Below are positions 25,782 through 34,848 of a stretch of DNA of 64,000 nucleotides, one piece after another. The notes beneath the pieces are model-generated. The model did no database searches, was not told the origin of the DNA, and saw only the letters and a program-made list of their open reading frames with translations. This stretch comes from Anaerolineae bacterium (GTDB lineage Bacteria; Chloroflexota; Anaerolineae; Aggregatilineales; Aggregatilineaceae): NCBI GenBank assembly GCA_016930015.1, contig JAFGHR010000063.1, positions 1-64,000 of the forward strand, written 5' to 3'. Each line of letters opens with the position of its first letter. The first letter of the stretch is position 1. Made by a program: the position numbers and the translations under genes.

Positions 25782-26465
25782 GTGCCTGATTCGCAACTTC
25801 CTGACCCTCGCTCTGAACTTGAAAAACTGTTCCAAGAAGATTTTTCCCCTACGGTTAGTGGAAAAGTTGTCTATCGAATCGATCGCAAAGGAAGCGTCTA
25901 CAACATTTTTGGCCCTTATGGGCGTGTTTTTGGCAAGTATAAAAGTGCGAGTGTCGTCGGACCACGGTGGGAAGAATTGACCCACACGCCGTGGCCCTTT
26001 CGCAGCAAGGCGTATGAGTCGGGTTTACGCCTTTGGGAACTGGGCATTATCGAACGCGAGCAGGTTGGCCAGCTCAAGTTACGACCTAAACTCAAACCGG
26101 CTCCGGCGCACATTCCTCCCAAGCCTCAACCTCAACCCCGCAACCGCGTTATCACCATTATCATTCCAGACAAGCCGATCCTGACCCTGCCCGCGCCAAA
26201 AATAAACCTGGCTGAACAAGTCCGCCTGATCCAGGCGCTGCGAAATAAACCCGCGCTGCTGTTTGATCCACAAGTACGCCAGGCGCTTGTGCATGAGGTA
26301 GAATACCATCGACCCAACGCCAGATGGGCTCAGAGTTTGCTAAACCTGCTGGCCAAGTTCGAGCGCCGCCAGCGCCGCCGTCGCCCGGCGATGGCTGATG
26401 ATCCGAATACGGTGCTCGCCAAACATATCGCCTGGCAGAAACAAAAGACCGCTGGCGTGTCGTGA
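25782..26465 (+). CDS. Hypothetical protein with Pro-rich linker, 227 residues
   Basis: A GTG start follows an AGGAG-type site (acaggagcc). Residues 1-105 look like a folded domain with several aromatics (VYRIDRKGSVYNIFGPYGRV, then WEELTHTPWPFRSKAYESGL). A Pro/Lys-rich linker follows (about 105-125), then a helical C-terminal part with a basic cluster (ERRQRRRRPAM). I do not recognise either domain. Basic charge and helices would fit a nucleic-acid or ribosome contact, but that is only a guess. It stands alone between feoC and the exonuclease gene. Confidence 0.65.
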   Translation: MPDSQLPDPRSELEKLFQEDFSPTVSGKVVYRIDRKGSVYNIFGPYGRVFGKYKSASVVGPRWEELTHTPWPFRSKAYESGLRLWELGIIEREQVGQLKLRPKLKPAPAHIPPKPQPQPRNRVITIIIPDKPILTLPAPKINLAEQVRLIQALRNKPALLFDPQVRQALVHEVEYHRPNARWAQSLLNLLAKFERRQRRRRPAMADDPNTVLAKHIAWQKQKTAGVS

Positions 26466-26606
26466 AGTGGGCAGATTGCAACGAAAAGACCAATAATCCG
26501 TAATGTGAGGTAAAATCGAGCGACTATTGGGCCTGTGCGTGTTATTGGACACCGCACAAAAAACACCTGCGAGATAACGGCGCGTCGGGAGCGTGAATCT
26601 TTCATC

Positions 26607-27380
26607 ATGCTTGAGTTGTATTCTTGGAATGTGAATGGAATCCGTGCTGCCCATCGCAAAGGGCTGTTGAGCTGGCTTGAAGAAGCCGGGCCGGATATCC
26701 TGTGTTTGCAGGAAACCAAGGCGCAGCCCGACCAATTGACGGATGATTTGCTCAACCCGGCGGGTTATCATACCTATTGGGCATCTGCCCAGCGTAAGGG
26801 ATACAGCGGCGTCGCGCTGTACACCAAAACCCGCCCTCAAGATGTCACGATCGGCCTGGGCATTGCCGAGTATGACGATGAGGGCCGCACCATTGTAGCC
26901 GACTACGGGACATTCGTGTTGATGGGGGCTTATTTCCCCAATGGGGGACGTGATCTGAGCCGTGTGCCGTTCAAAATGGCTTACAAAGCTGCTTTTCTGG
27001 CGTATGCCAACCGGCTGCGCGAAGCCGGAAAACGCGTGATATTCTGTGGCGACGTGAACACGGCGCACCAACCGATCGATCTGGCAAACCCAAAAGAGAA
27101 TCAACAGCACACGGGTTTTTTGCCCGAAGAATGCGCCTGGATCGACGCTGTTGTCGCACAAGGATACGTAGATATCTTCCGCGAATTACATCCGGACCTC
27201 ACAGGGGCCTATACCTACTGGCCCTTCTGGGGCAAGTCACGCGAGCGGAATACGGGGTGGCGAATCGATTATTTCTTTATCTCCCCGGACCTTTGCCCCT
27301 GCGTAAAAGCGGCTTCCATTCATGCCGAGGTCATGGGCTCGGATCACTGCCCGATCAGCCTGACCTTGGATGGAGCCTAA
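26607..27380 (+). CDS. xthA: Exodeoxyribonuclease III (AP endonuclease)
   Basis: The 257-residue enzyme of the exonuclease III/APE1 family repairs abasic sites in DNA. It shows WNVNGIRA (7-14), the metal-binding Glu in LQETK (34-38), YFPNGGRD, the catalytic GDVNTAH, TYWPFW, WRIDYFF, and the terminal GSDHCPI with the catalytic Asp-His pair. ATG at 26607 is chosen because family homology begins exactly there. A longer frame upstream has no support. Length matches the family. Confidence 0.95.
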   Translation: MLELYSWNVNGIRAAHRKGLLSWLEEAGPDILCLQETKAQPDQLTDDLLNPAGYHTYWASAQRKGYSGVALYTKTRPQDVTIGLGIAEYDDEGRTIVADYGTFVLMGAYFPNGGRDLSRVPFKMAYKAAFLAYANRLREAGKRVIFCGDVNTAHQPIDLANPKENQQHTGFLPEECAWIDAVVAQGYVDIFRELHPDLTGAYTYWPFWGKSRERNTGWRIDYFFISPDLCPCVKAASIHAEVMGSDHCPISLTLDGA

Positions 27381-27656
27381 CGGAAGCGTAACGTTCAACT
27401 TTCAAGGGAGGCTATCTCTTTCGGCCTACAAAAAACGGGAGTCTTGTGTTAAATTGGTCATCGAAACATGTATATTAAGATGATTTAATCGACTTGTAAC
27501 ATAATTTTGGGTTAATTAGGTCAAAGTTTAAACTGGAACTGGTATACAAGTGTAGACAGATTTCATTTCGGGTCTAAGCAAGTCTGGTTAGTGGCAGGTG
27601 TTCCAGGCCAAAAAAGCATCTGCATTGTTGGTACCTGGAGTCTGTGAGACAAGATC

Positions 27657-28970
27657 ATGGCTTCACCCAAACATCTATACGAAGCGCTTACGAACTTTGA
27701 TGAGGCGGAAATGGAACGGGTTTTTGGGCGTGAATTTGCGCTCAAGCCGCCTGATCCATCAGTGGCACTCGCGCCGGTCAAGCGCGTGGTCATTTTTGCC
27801 GAAGCGTTTCTGCCTAAAATCGATGGTGTGTCTAAATCGGCTTACCTGACCCTGCGCTATTTGCAGCAAACCGGGCGCGAAGTGTTGGTGCTTGCGCCTG
27901 ATATTGCACCGCCAGAAGTTGGCCCCAGCCGGGTGATTGCGCTACGATCGTTTGGACTGCCTTTTGCGCCGGAAACACGGGTGGCACTGCCGAGTTTTTC
28001 AGTTCCAGGATACCTGGAAGAGTTCAAACCAGACCTGATCCACATGTTCAGCCCCGCACTTTTGTCAGTTAGCGGCATGTTGAGCGGACGCCGTCAACAG
28101 ATCCCTGTGATTGCCAATTATCAGACCGATCTGCCCGGATATACCGAGTACTATGGCTTTACATTCCTAAGTCCGGCCATGAATAACTGGCTGCGTTATA
28201 TTCACAATGGTTGTCATTTGACTCTCGTGCCATCACATTTCACCCTGGAACAACTCCGCGAGCGGGGTTACCGGCGTATGCGGATTTGGGGGCGGGGGGT
28301 CGATGGTGAACGCTTTAATCCCAAGCATTACAGCGCCGAATGGCGCAAGCGGATGCTCAATGGGCGTGATCCTGATTCCCTGTTATGTGTGTACGTGGGC
28401 CGGCTGGCATCTGAAAAACGCGTAGACCTGTTGCTCGACGTGGCTAAAACTCCGGGCGTGGCACTCACCATCGTTGGTGACGGCGCAGTGCGCGACGAAT
28501 TGGAAACACAGTTTGCCAAAACAGGTACATACTTTATGGGCTATCTGCTCGGTGATGATCTGGCGCATGCATTTGCCAGCGCTGATGTGTTTTTATTCCC
28601 CGGCCCAACTGAGACATTCGGTCAAGTTGTCCAGGAAGCGATGGCATCCGGGCTGCCGGCTGTCATTATCAACCGGGGTGGTATCACCGACCTGGTCACG
28701 CCTGGAAAAACCGGCTACATTTGCCCCGACGATCCAAAAGTCTTCGCGGAAGCTGTGCGCACGCTGCGGGATTATCCCGACCTGCGCCAGCAGATGGCCC
28801 GACAGGCTCGCCTTGAGGCGGAACAGCGCCCCTGGGAAGCTATCATGGCCCAGTTGGAAAGTTACTATCGGGAAGCCGTAAAACTCAACCAGCGGTTCAA
28901 TCGTACTTACCCTCAATCGCCTCGATGGTCACGGCGCTCACTAGCAACTTTTCTACAACTGGGAAAATAG
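27657..28970 (+). CDS. GT4-family glycosyltransferase (mannosyl/sulfoquinovosyl-transferase-like)
   Basis: The 437-residue GT-B enzyme has an N-terminal extension of about 40 residues. The acceptor domain follows (VVIFAEAFLPKIDGVSKSAY, typical of glycolipid-forming GT4 enzymes such as SqdX and MgtA), with the donor domain at about 245-390. The latter contains VYVGRLASEKRVDLLL, the PGPTETFGQVVQEAMASGLP block with its conserved Glu, and NRGGITDLV. It probably transfers a sugar from a nucleotide donor to a lipid on the inner membrane face. A 270-bp AT-rich gap precedes it. The metallophosphoesterase gene follows in 24 bases, so the two may act together. Confidence 0.85.
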   Translation: MASPKHLYEALTNFDEAEMERVFGREFALKPPDPSVALAPVKRVVIFAEAFLPKIDGVSKSAYLTLRYLQQTGREVLVLAPDIAPPEVGPSRVIALRSFGLPFAPETRVALPSFSVPGYLEEFKPDLIHMFSPALLSVSGMLSGRRQQIPVIANYQTDLPGYTEYYGFTFLSPAMNNWLRYIHNGCHLTLVPSHFTLEQLRERGYRRMRIWGRGVDGERFNPKHYSAEWRKRMLNGRDPDSLLCVYVGRLASEKRVDLLLDVAKTPGVALTIVGDGAVRDELETQFAKTGTYFMGYLLGDDLAHAFASADVFLFPGPTETFGQVVQEAMASGLPAVIINRGGITDLVTPGKTGYICPDDPKVFAEAVRTLRDYPDLRQQMARQARLEAEQRPWEAIMAQLESYYREAVKLNQRFNRTYPQSPRWSRRSLATFLQLGK

Positions 28971-28994
28971 GTCCAGGACAAGCGACAAACCAAT

Positions 28995-30116
28995 ATGACT
29001 AATGCGTACAATCACAACCGGCACATGTACATGTCTGAGTATGTCCGCCCCCAGACGTGTCGAGGCGCTGTGTCTTGCCGAGGTAACCTGAAACTTCCCC
29101 TAAAACGGCTTTTCAAGCCACGTAGTGAACTCAGTTACACGTTTCAGGCGCTCAGTCAGGCCTGCCGAAGTGCCTTCCGCATTCCCCACTTTCAGTTACA
29201 GCAGGATCGATACATCATCCTCAGTGATGTTCACAAAGGCGATCGCAGCCGGGGCAGTGATGACTTTCAGCATAACGATCGTATTTACTGCAAGGCGTTG
29301 GATTATTACCTGAATAACGATTTCCGGCTGGTGCTAAACGGTGATATCGAAGAAGGCTGGAAATCCAGTTATTCAGACATCATTGAAGCCTATGGTGATA
29401 CAGCCTATCACCTGGAACGCCAGTTTGCACAGCGGGGCAAAGACTACTATCTGCGCACCTATGGCAATCATGATATCGACTGGGCCAACCCGGCTATGGT
29501 TGATGCTTATCTGAAGCCGGTCATTGGGCAGCCGGTCGCGGTTCATTCCGGCGTGCTGTTGGGTGACCAGATGTTCATCACGCACGGTCACCAGGGTGAT
29601 CTGGGTTCTGACCGCAATATCTGGCTGAGCCGTCGTGTTGTGCGGCACCTGTGGGGGCCGCTGCAAAACATGTTTTTGTTCAAGATCAATCGCGCCGCTG
29701 AAAACAGCCTCATTCGCCGCAACCGTGACAAGTTCCTGCAACAATGGGGCAAAGCGAACCGGTTGATGGTTATCGCAGGTCACACACACCGTCCCATGCT
29801 GCACCCGTTTCCCGCTCTTAAAAACCTGGTGCAGTTCAGCAGCGGAAACGGACACAATACCGTGCCGGACCTGAACACGCTGTTCTTCCCGGAAGACGGA
29901 GTTGACCCGACCATGTACTATATCAACGACGGCTGCTGTGTTCATTCCGATGGCATCACCGGCATTGAGATCGACCGGGGTGTCATTCGATTGGTTAAGT
30001 GGGCAACCACAACCAGCATCGCAGGCCGCAATGGTTCCGGGATGTGCGGCATATCACAGATCGTACGGTCGATCTTTAGAAGCACAGACCTGGAAACACT
30101 GCTCGCCGCGCTGTAA
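28995..30116 (+). CDS. Metallophosphoesterase (calcineurin-like, UDP-diacylglucosamine-hydrolase-like)
   Basis: The 373-residue product carries the dinuclear-metal motifs of the calcineurin superfamily in order: ILSDVHKGDRSRG, LNGDIEEGW, YGNHDIDW, FITHGHQGDLGSD and IAGHTHRPM. The first 65 residues are basic and unrecognised. The closest family by eye is the LpxH-like group that splits a pyrophosphate or phosphate ester, but a lipid-A precursor role is unlikely in an organism of this type. Its place 24 bases after a lipid-type glycosyltransferase suggests a role in envelope lipids. Confidence 0.85.
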   Translation: MTNAYNHNRHMYMSEYVRPQTCRGAVSCRGNLKLPLKRLFKPRSELSYTFQALSQACRSAFRIPHFQLQQDRYIILSDVHKGDRSRGSDDFQHNDRIYCKALDYYLNNDFRLVLNGDIEEGWKSSYSDIIEAYGDTAYHLERQFAQRGKDYYLRTYGNHDIDWANPAMVDAYLKPVIGQPVAVHSGVLLGDQMFITHGHQGDLGSDRNIWLSRRVVRHLWGPLQNMFLFKINRAAENSLIRRNRDKFLQQWGKANRLMVIAGHTHRPMLHPFPALKNLVQFSSGNGHNTVPDLNTLFFPEDGVDPTMYYINDGCCVHSDGITGIEIDRGVIRLVKWATTTSIAGRNGSGMCGISQIVRSIFRSTDLETLLAAL

Positions 30117-30149
30117 CCCTGGGGCGTTATTCAATAACCATAGAAGCAT

Positions 30150-30182
30150 GTTCACGCCTGAATACCCTGTTCAGACGTGAAC
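30150..30182. terminator. Hairpin between convergent genes
   Basis: GTTCACGCCTGAA and TTCAGACGTGAAC pair with one mismatch around a short loop. It lies 33 bases after the metallophosphoesterase stop and 22 before the end of the convergent permease gene. There is no T run, so it is a weak or bidirectional terminator at best. Confidence 0.4.
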
Positions 30183-30203
30183 GGCTCTCTCCCGCATACC
30201 ACA

Positions 30204-31034
30204 CTACTTGTCTCGCGTGAGCGCAAAACCGCTCATGAACTGTTTTTGCAGCAGCCCAAAGAAAATCAGCGGCGGAATGGATGCGAGCACACCCGCCGCC
30301 ATCAGCAGCCCAAAATCCGTCTGGGTACCCACAATCACCGACTGACGAACACCCACCTGGATCATCTGATCTTCAATACTCAAGCCCAGGAAAACCGGCC
30401 ATGCATATTGGTGCCACATCGCGATGAACTGAATCACCGCATGGGCACCGATTACGTTCCATGACATGGGCAGCAGAACAGAGAACAAAAACTGCAACGG
30501 ACTGGCGCCGTCAAGCTGCGCCGCTTCGGATAGTTCACGCGGGATGTTTGAAAAATGCTGGCGGAACAAAAATACACCGACAGCGCTCGCCATAAACGGC
30601 ATGGTCAGGGCGAGCTGCGGGGAATCCTTCACCCATTCCAAATCCGCGATCAGGTTGGACAGCGGCACCAGGATAAGCTCAGTCGGCATGAGCAGGGTCA
30701 GCAGCACGACAAAAAAGAGCACCCACTTGCCCGGAAAATTGAAGTATACAAATGCCAAACCGGCCAGCATGGCAAACGCCGTTTTTGTAATGACAACCAC
30801 CATCGACACGGTCAGTGTATTGACGATCAGGCGGTCGAAATTCTGCCCTTCGAACAAACCGCGAATGTTGTTAAAAAAGTCGGTTGATGGCGGGAACAAT
30901 TTCGGCGGGACGGCGAACGCTTCTTCCAGCGTGAGTGTAGATACCTGCAAGGCATACAGCGCCGGGAAAGCCACCACCAGGCACACCAGAATCAGTCCGA
31001 TATGGATACCGTATTGTGTTCGTTGATTGCCCAT
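30204..31034 (-). CDS. ABC importer permease, MalG/UgpE type
   Basis: The 276-residue inner-membrane subunit has six hydrophobic segments and the cytoplasmic EAA loop (ELSEAAQLDGASPLQFLFSVLLPMS) that docks to the ATPase. It belongs to the CUT1 carbohydrate/glycerol-phosphate permeases. The start at 31034 is preferred: a GAGGG ribosome site precedes it and the family's N-terminal helix begins soon after. A longer frame would overlap the upstream permease. It is the third gene of an operon (binding protein, permease, permease). Confidence 0.9.
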   Translation of the reverse strand: MGNQRTQYGIHIGLILVCLVVAFPALYALQVSTLTLEEAFAVPPKLFPPSTDFFNNIRGLFEGQNFDRLIVNTLTVSMVVVITKTAFAMLAGLAFVYFNFPGKWVLFFVVLLTLLMPTELILVPLSNLIADLEWVKDSPQLALTMPFMASAVGVFLFRQHFSNIPRELSEAAQLDGASPLQFLFSVLLPMSWNVIGAHAVIQFIAMWHQYAWPVFLGLSIEDQMIQVGVRQSVIVGTQTDFGLLMAAGVLASIPPLIFFGLLQKQFMSGFALTRDK

Positions 31035-31038
31035 GATG

Positions 31039-32478
31039 TCAGCCCTCGTAGATGACCCGGCGTTCGATAAATCGGAACTGCACAATGGTCAGGGTGGCGA
31101 CCATCAAGAACAGGATCACTGCTTGCGCCGATCCTAACCCTGCCGGTGCACCGGTATCGAATGCATCTTTGTACAGCTTAAAGATCAGCACATTGGTCGC
31201 CCCGCTTTCACCGCCAGGACCAAATCGCGGCCCGCCTTCCGGAGTGAGCGTATCTACGACACCGTAAATGCCATAAAAGGAATACGTGATGTTGGTGATC
31301 AGCAGAAAAAACGTGAACGGCGACAGCAGCGGAAACGTGATCCGCCAGAAGCGCCGGATGCGTCCGGCGCCATCCAGGGAAGCGGCTTCCAGCAAATCAG
31401 CGGGGATGTTCTGAAGGCCCGCGATGTAAAACAAGATGTTGAATCCCAGCAGATTCCACACCGCCGCCGCCACGATGACCCAGGGAGCCAGGTTTTTTTC
31501 TGTGAGCCAATGAGGACTGATACCCAGGGTTTTATCCAGTCCATAATTCAGCAGCCCAACCCCACCCTCGCGAAACAAGGATAAAAATATCACGCCCGTG
31601 ACGACCGGTGAAATAGCATACGGCCACACCAAAAACGTGCGGTACATGCTCGCGCCCTTGATATTTTGCGAGGCCAATACGGCGATCGCCAGCGAGATGC
31701 TCAGGCTGAACAGGACGACAAAAAACGTGATGAAGAGGGTTGTGCTAAAGCTGTTGCGATAAACCGTATCCTTGGTCAGCGAAACGTAGTTTTCCAGGCA
31801 GGCGAACTGTTCTTGTGGCAGCGGGAAAATTTTGCGGCGCAGTGACACCAGCGTGATCTGAATCGCTGGATAGTAGAGAAACACGCCCAGAAAAACCAGC
31901 GTTGGCACCAGGAACAGATAAGGCAGCGTATAGCTGCGATACTGGCCCGGAAGATGTGTGTTGGTCTGGTGCGGCGACTTGCGCCGTCGCACCAGCGCCC
32001 ACAGCGGAGCCAGCAGAATCAGAGCGCTCAACGCGGTGACCAGCAGTCCCAGGCGAAATTGGGCGCCGTCGATATCCGATGCGTAGGTACAATGCTGGGC
32101 GGGGTACAATAATATCTGCGTGCCTATCCCACCGGCAAAGGCCCCAACGAATACGACAGCCAGTGTTGTGCGCTCGGTGAAACGGGCGAGGTTAAACGTG
32201 TTGCCGGATAGATAAACAACCGCCGTTGAAAGCGCACCAAAAACAGCCCCGACCAGCATCGATGGCCAGAGTTGTTCACCGGGTACGGTTTTATAATAGT
32301 CGATTATGTCGGCAACAAAGCCGGGAAAAGATTTAAGCGCGTCCCACAGCAGGCTTCCCATCGAGGCTAAACCCCCGGCCTGGGGTACAAAAAATAGAAC
32401 CAGGAAGCTGCCTGATGCCAGCAGCACAAGCCACTGCCACGCCCGATCGGGGATAATGGATCGTTTTTGCTGGTTCAT
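31039..32478 (-). CDS. ABC importer permease, MalF/UgpA type, with extra N-terminal membrane domain
   Basis: Of about 479 residues, the C-terminal 300 are a standard CUT1 permease with LLEAASLDGAGRIRRFWRIT as its EAA loop. The N-terminal 180 residues contribute about four additional helices (WLVLLASGSFLVLFFVP, and others) before a basic linker (RRRKSPHQ). The core family has about 300 residues, so this is an extended form. ATG at 32478 is chosen because homology-like hydrophobic sequence starts there and the upstream codons look non-coding. It pairs with the permease downstream and the binding protein upstream. The substrate is inferred to be a sugar or polyol phosphate. Confidence 0.88.
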   Translation of the reverse strand: MNQQKRSIIPDRAWQWLVLLASGSFLVLFFVPQAGGLASMGSLLWDALKSFPGFVADIIDYYKTVPGEQLWPSMLVGAVFGALSTAVVYLSGNTFNLARFTERTTLAVVFVGAFAGGIGTQILLYPAQHCTYASDIDGAQFRLGLLVTALSALILLAPLWALVRRRKSPHQTNTHLPGQYRSYTLPYLFLVPTLVFLGVFLYYPAIQITLVSLRRKIFPLPQEQFACLENYVSLTKDTVYRNSFSTTLFITFFVVLFSLSISLAIAVLASQNIKGASMYRTFLVWPYAISPVVTGVIFLSLFREGGVGLLNYGLDKTLGISPHWLTEKNLAPWVIVAAAVWNLLGFNILFYIAGLQNIPADLLEAASLDGAGRIRRFWRITFPLLSPFTFFLLITNITYSFYGIYGVVDTLTPEGGPRFGPGGESGATNVLIFKLYKDAFDTGAPAGLGSAQAVILFLMVATLTIVQFRFIERRVIYEG

Positions 32479-32563
32479 ACGACAAGGGCCTTTCTGACGC
32501 GTATCAAACAAAGTGGGACAAGTGACGCCACTCATCCCACGTGAAACTCAGCCAGTTGACACG

Positions 32564-33928
32564 TCAGTCAACGATCACGCTGTTATACTGCTCGATGGCT
32601 TTGTCTGCGCGTGATTTCGCCGCGCTCAACGCATCGGCAGGGTCTTCGCCAGCATCAACCACTGACAAGAACGCATCAATCACCGCGCCGCGAATCTGGG
32701 TTGCCGCGCCGACGGTCGCGCCGGCGTTGGCGGCATTTGGCGTTGAGTCGAGCAGTTGATCAAGCGGAACACGGAAGGCAGGATGCTCGTCGAACCAACC
32801 CTCGTCGTCCAGTTGATCAATGGAACTCTGCCGGATCGGGAAATAACCGCTGGCTTTGTGCCACGCACTCATATTGTCGGTGTTGATCAGGAAGAACACA
32901 AAGTCCACGGCTGCCTGTGTTTCTGCCTCGGAGTGTCCACCCATCACCCAGACCGCCGCGCCGCCCGGTGTAACGCCGTTAGTGGCATCTGCGTCGGGCA
33001 TGGGGAAACGCGCAATCATGGGCGTAAACTGGCCCATTGTTCCGGCGAACGACAGGATATTGCTGATACCAGCGCTGGTGCTCAAGTGGATGGCTGTTTT
33101 TTTGGTGATAAACAGCAGTCCTTCGGGTGTGTAGGCGCCCGGCGTACCGGAATACGTAAAATAGCCTTTGTCGGAGAGGTCCTTCAACCAGGTGAATATC
33201 TTCAACATTTCAGGACTATCGAGAAGGGCTTCGGTTGCCCGGCCACTACGGCCATTATCGTTATTAACGAACAGCGCGTTTTGCATCGACACCCATTGTT
33301 CTGGCAGCCAACTATTGACAGGCCAGTTGATGCAGCCATTCAAGCTCTTAATGTTGGCACTCATCAGCGCGTCACAGGCGGCGGTGATCTCGTCAAACGT
33401 TGTGGGCGGCGCGTTGGGGTCCAGACCGGCGGCTTCAAACAGGTCTGGATTGTAGTACATCACCGGGTTAGACGCATTCCAGGGCAGACCCCAAAATTCA
33501 TCTTCGCTAATGTTGTAGAAATTGCGCATGGGTTCGATGATGTCAGGGATGGTAGCCTGTTGGTCTGCTGACGCATAATCGCTCATTTTGACGAAGAACT
33601 GCGAGTCGAGGGCGATCTGCTGCAAGGAGTCTTCAACCTGGATCACGTGGGGGGCATTACCCTGGTCAGCGGCACGGAGCGCGCTCTCAAACACTTCACC
33701 ATAATCGTCCGTTGTAGACTGGACATTAACCACAACGCCGGGGTTCTGTTCCATAAATGCGGCGGCGATCTCCTCGATCGTTGTACGGCGTATATCACGC
33801 TCATCCGGGAAGATGTGGACAAACGTAATTTCAATCGCGTCTTGGGCGCGGGTGGGTTGGTAGCCGCCAACTGTAGGCAGTACCAAAGCCGCCACCAGCA
33901 CCAGGATTAAAAACGTGGTCTTTTTCAA
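32564..33928 (-). CDS. Extracellular solute-binding protein, UgpB/MalE family
   Basis: The 454-residue product begins at a TTG with a strong GAGGAGAGG site. It has a Sec signal peptide (MKKTTFLILVLVAALVLPTV... ending near TRAQ) and a mature family 1 binding protein. Recognisable parts are ITFVHIFPDERD, the WGLPWNASNPVMYYNPDLFEAAGLD block, and GGAAVWVMGG near the hinge. UgpB-like proteins bind glycerol-3-phosphate diesters, others bind sugars, and I cannot choose. No lipobox is visible. The operon holds two permeases but no ATPase, so a shared MsiK/UgpC-type ATPase elsewhere must power it. Confidence 0.9.
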   Translation of the reverse strand: MKKTTFLILVLVAALVLPTVGGYQPTRAQDAIEITFVHIFPDERDIRRTTIEEIAAAFMEQNPGVVVNVQSTTDDYGEVFESALRAADQGNAPHVIQVEDSLQQIALDSQFFVKMSDYASADQQATIPDIIEPMRNFYNISEDEFWGLPWNASNPVMYYNPDLFEAAGLDPNAPPTTFDEITAACDALMSANIKSLNGCINWPVNSWLPEQWVSMQNALFVNNDNGRSGRATEALLDSPEMLKIFTWLKDLSDKGYFTYSGTPGAYTPEGLLFITKKTAIHLSTSAGISNILSFAGTMGQFTPMIARFPMPDADATNGVTPGGAAVWVMGGHSEAETQAAVDFVFFLINTDNMSAWHKASGYFPIRQSSIDQLDDEGWFDEHPAFRVPLDQLLDSTPNAANAGATVGAATQIRGAVIDAFLSVVDAGEDPADALSAAKSRADKAIEQYNSVIVD

Positions 33929-33950
33929 GGCTTTCCTCTCCTCAATAGTT

Positions 33951-34010
33951 TTTTATGGGCAGGCTGACAATAGAGCACCATAACACATGACCGCTATCAG
34001 CCCCATAAAA
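33951..34010. promoter_or_regulatory. Long imperfect palindrome upstream of the binding-protein gene
   Basis: TTTTATGGG with CTGA (33951-33967) is mirrored by TCAGCCCCATAAAA (33997-34010), with a small bulge and a loop of about 30 bases. It lies 23 bases upstream of the TTG start on the minus strand, so it could be an operator half-site pair or a leader hairpin. The rest of the gap to 34189 shows only AT-rich sequence. Confidence 0.35.
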
Positions 34011-34189
34011 CAAGTTTAACGAAAGGTTCAGAGCAATTTAAAGATTATTAATGTAACGAGGCGCTTCTACCAATCCCATGATCGGATGAGCACGTTATCG
34101 TGGGTATTTTACTATTACCGTCTCAAAATCACAGAAACCAAAAAATCGCGGGGCAAATGGGAGATATCCTGAAGCGGGTAGGGCTGCTG

Positions 34190-34534
34190 TCAGGCTTCCT
34201 GATTGGTGGTGGCCTCATGCAGAATGCCTCTCAAGCGCAGACGTACCATTGTCAGTTCTTTTTCTGACAGCGCTACGTCTCGCCCGGTTCGTTCCCAGGC
34301 CCAGGCCATATAGTCGGCCTGAAGCCAGGCGCGTTCCAGCGCCGCTTGAACCAAGCGGGCCGCAGCAGGATTCATGGGAAAAAATGGCCCGGCCAGCACA
34401 ACACCATGCCGCGAAGCCCGGATTTCACCTTTCGAAAACCGGGGAGCGCGTTTGTTGTCAGTTACCCGAAATTGATAACAAACAACCAGACCGTCAAGCT
34501 CAGCGTAATCATCAATACGGACAATCTCAAACAT
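34190..34534 (-). CDS. Hypothetical protein, 114 residues
   Basis: The start ATG at 34534 follows AGGTGG by about a dozen bases. The product begins MFEIVRIDDYAELDGLVVCY, has a basic middle (KRAPRFSKGEIRASRHGVV) and a helical C-terminal half rich in Ala, Leu and Trp (RAWLQADYMAWAWERTG). No family recognised, no export signal. An in-frame ATG 13 codons upstream is possible but less well placed. Confidence 0.6.
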   Translation of the reverse strand: MFEIVRIDDYAELDGLVVCYQFRVTDNKRAPRFSKGEIRASRHGVVLAGPFFPMNPAAARLVQAALERAWLQADYMAWAWERTGRDVALSEKELTMVRLRLRGILHEATTNQEA

Positions 34535-34848
34535 TTTTGTGCATCCACCTACTGTGATTTGATCACTATGCATCGACAGTATGGATTACAGCGGGGATGA
34601 TATGCTGTTTGAAGTGTTCAACTAGTCGCCGTGCTGCGGGCGATTGAATCTATCCGAACCAACTGCCGCGTGGCACAGCCTGCCTAAACAGATACCCCTA
34701 TTCTATATGCCATCGTGCTCATTACCAAACAGTGTTGCGTTAAGACTTGATCAACACAACAAAAATAGCAGTAGCGCTGCTGATTTACCGGTTCAGCTCC
34801 AGGCCAATCTGGTATATCCTTAGGATAAGGAGGGGCAAGGAGGAGTAT
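34535..34848. promoter_or_regulatory. Divergent intergenic region
   Basis: This gap separates two divergent genes and should hold both promoters, but I find no convincing -35/-10 pair. A small perfect palindrome TATCC-TTA-GGATA (34815-34827) abuts the AAGGAGGGG ribosome site of the methyltransferase gene and could mask it. A 5-bp hairpin (AGCAG...CTGCT) lies near 34768. Nothing else is visible. Confidence 0.3.
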
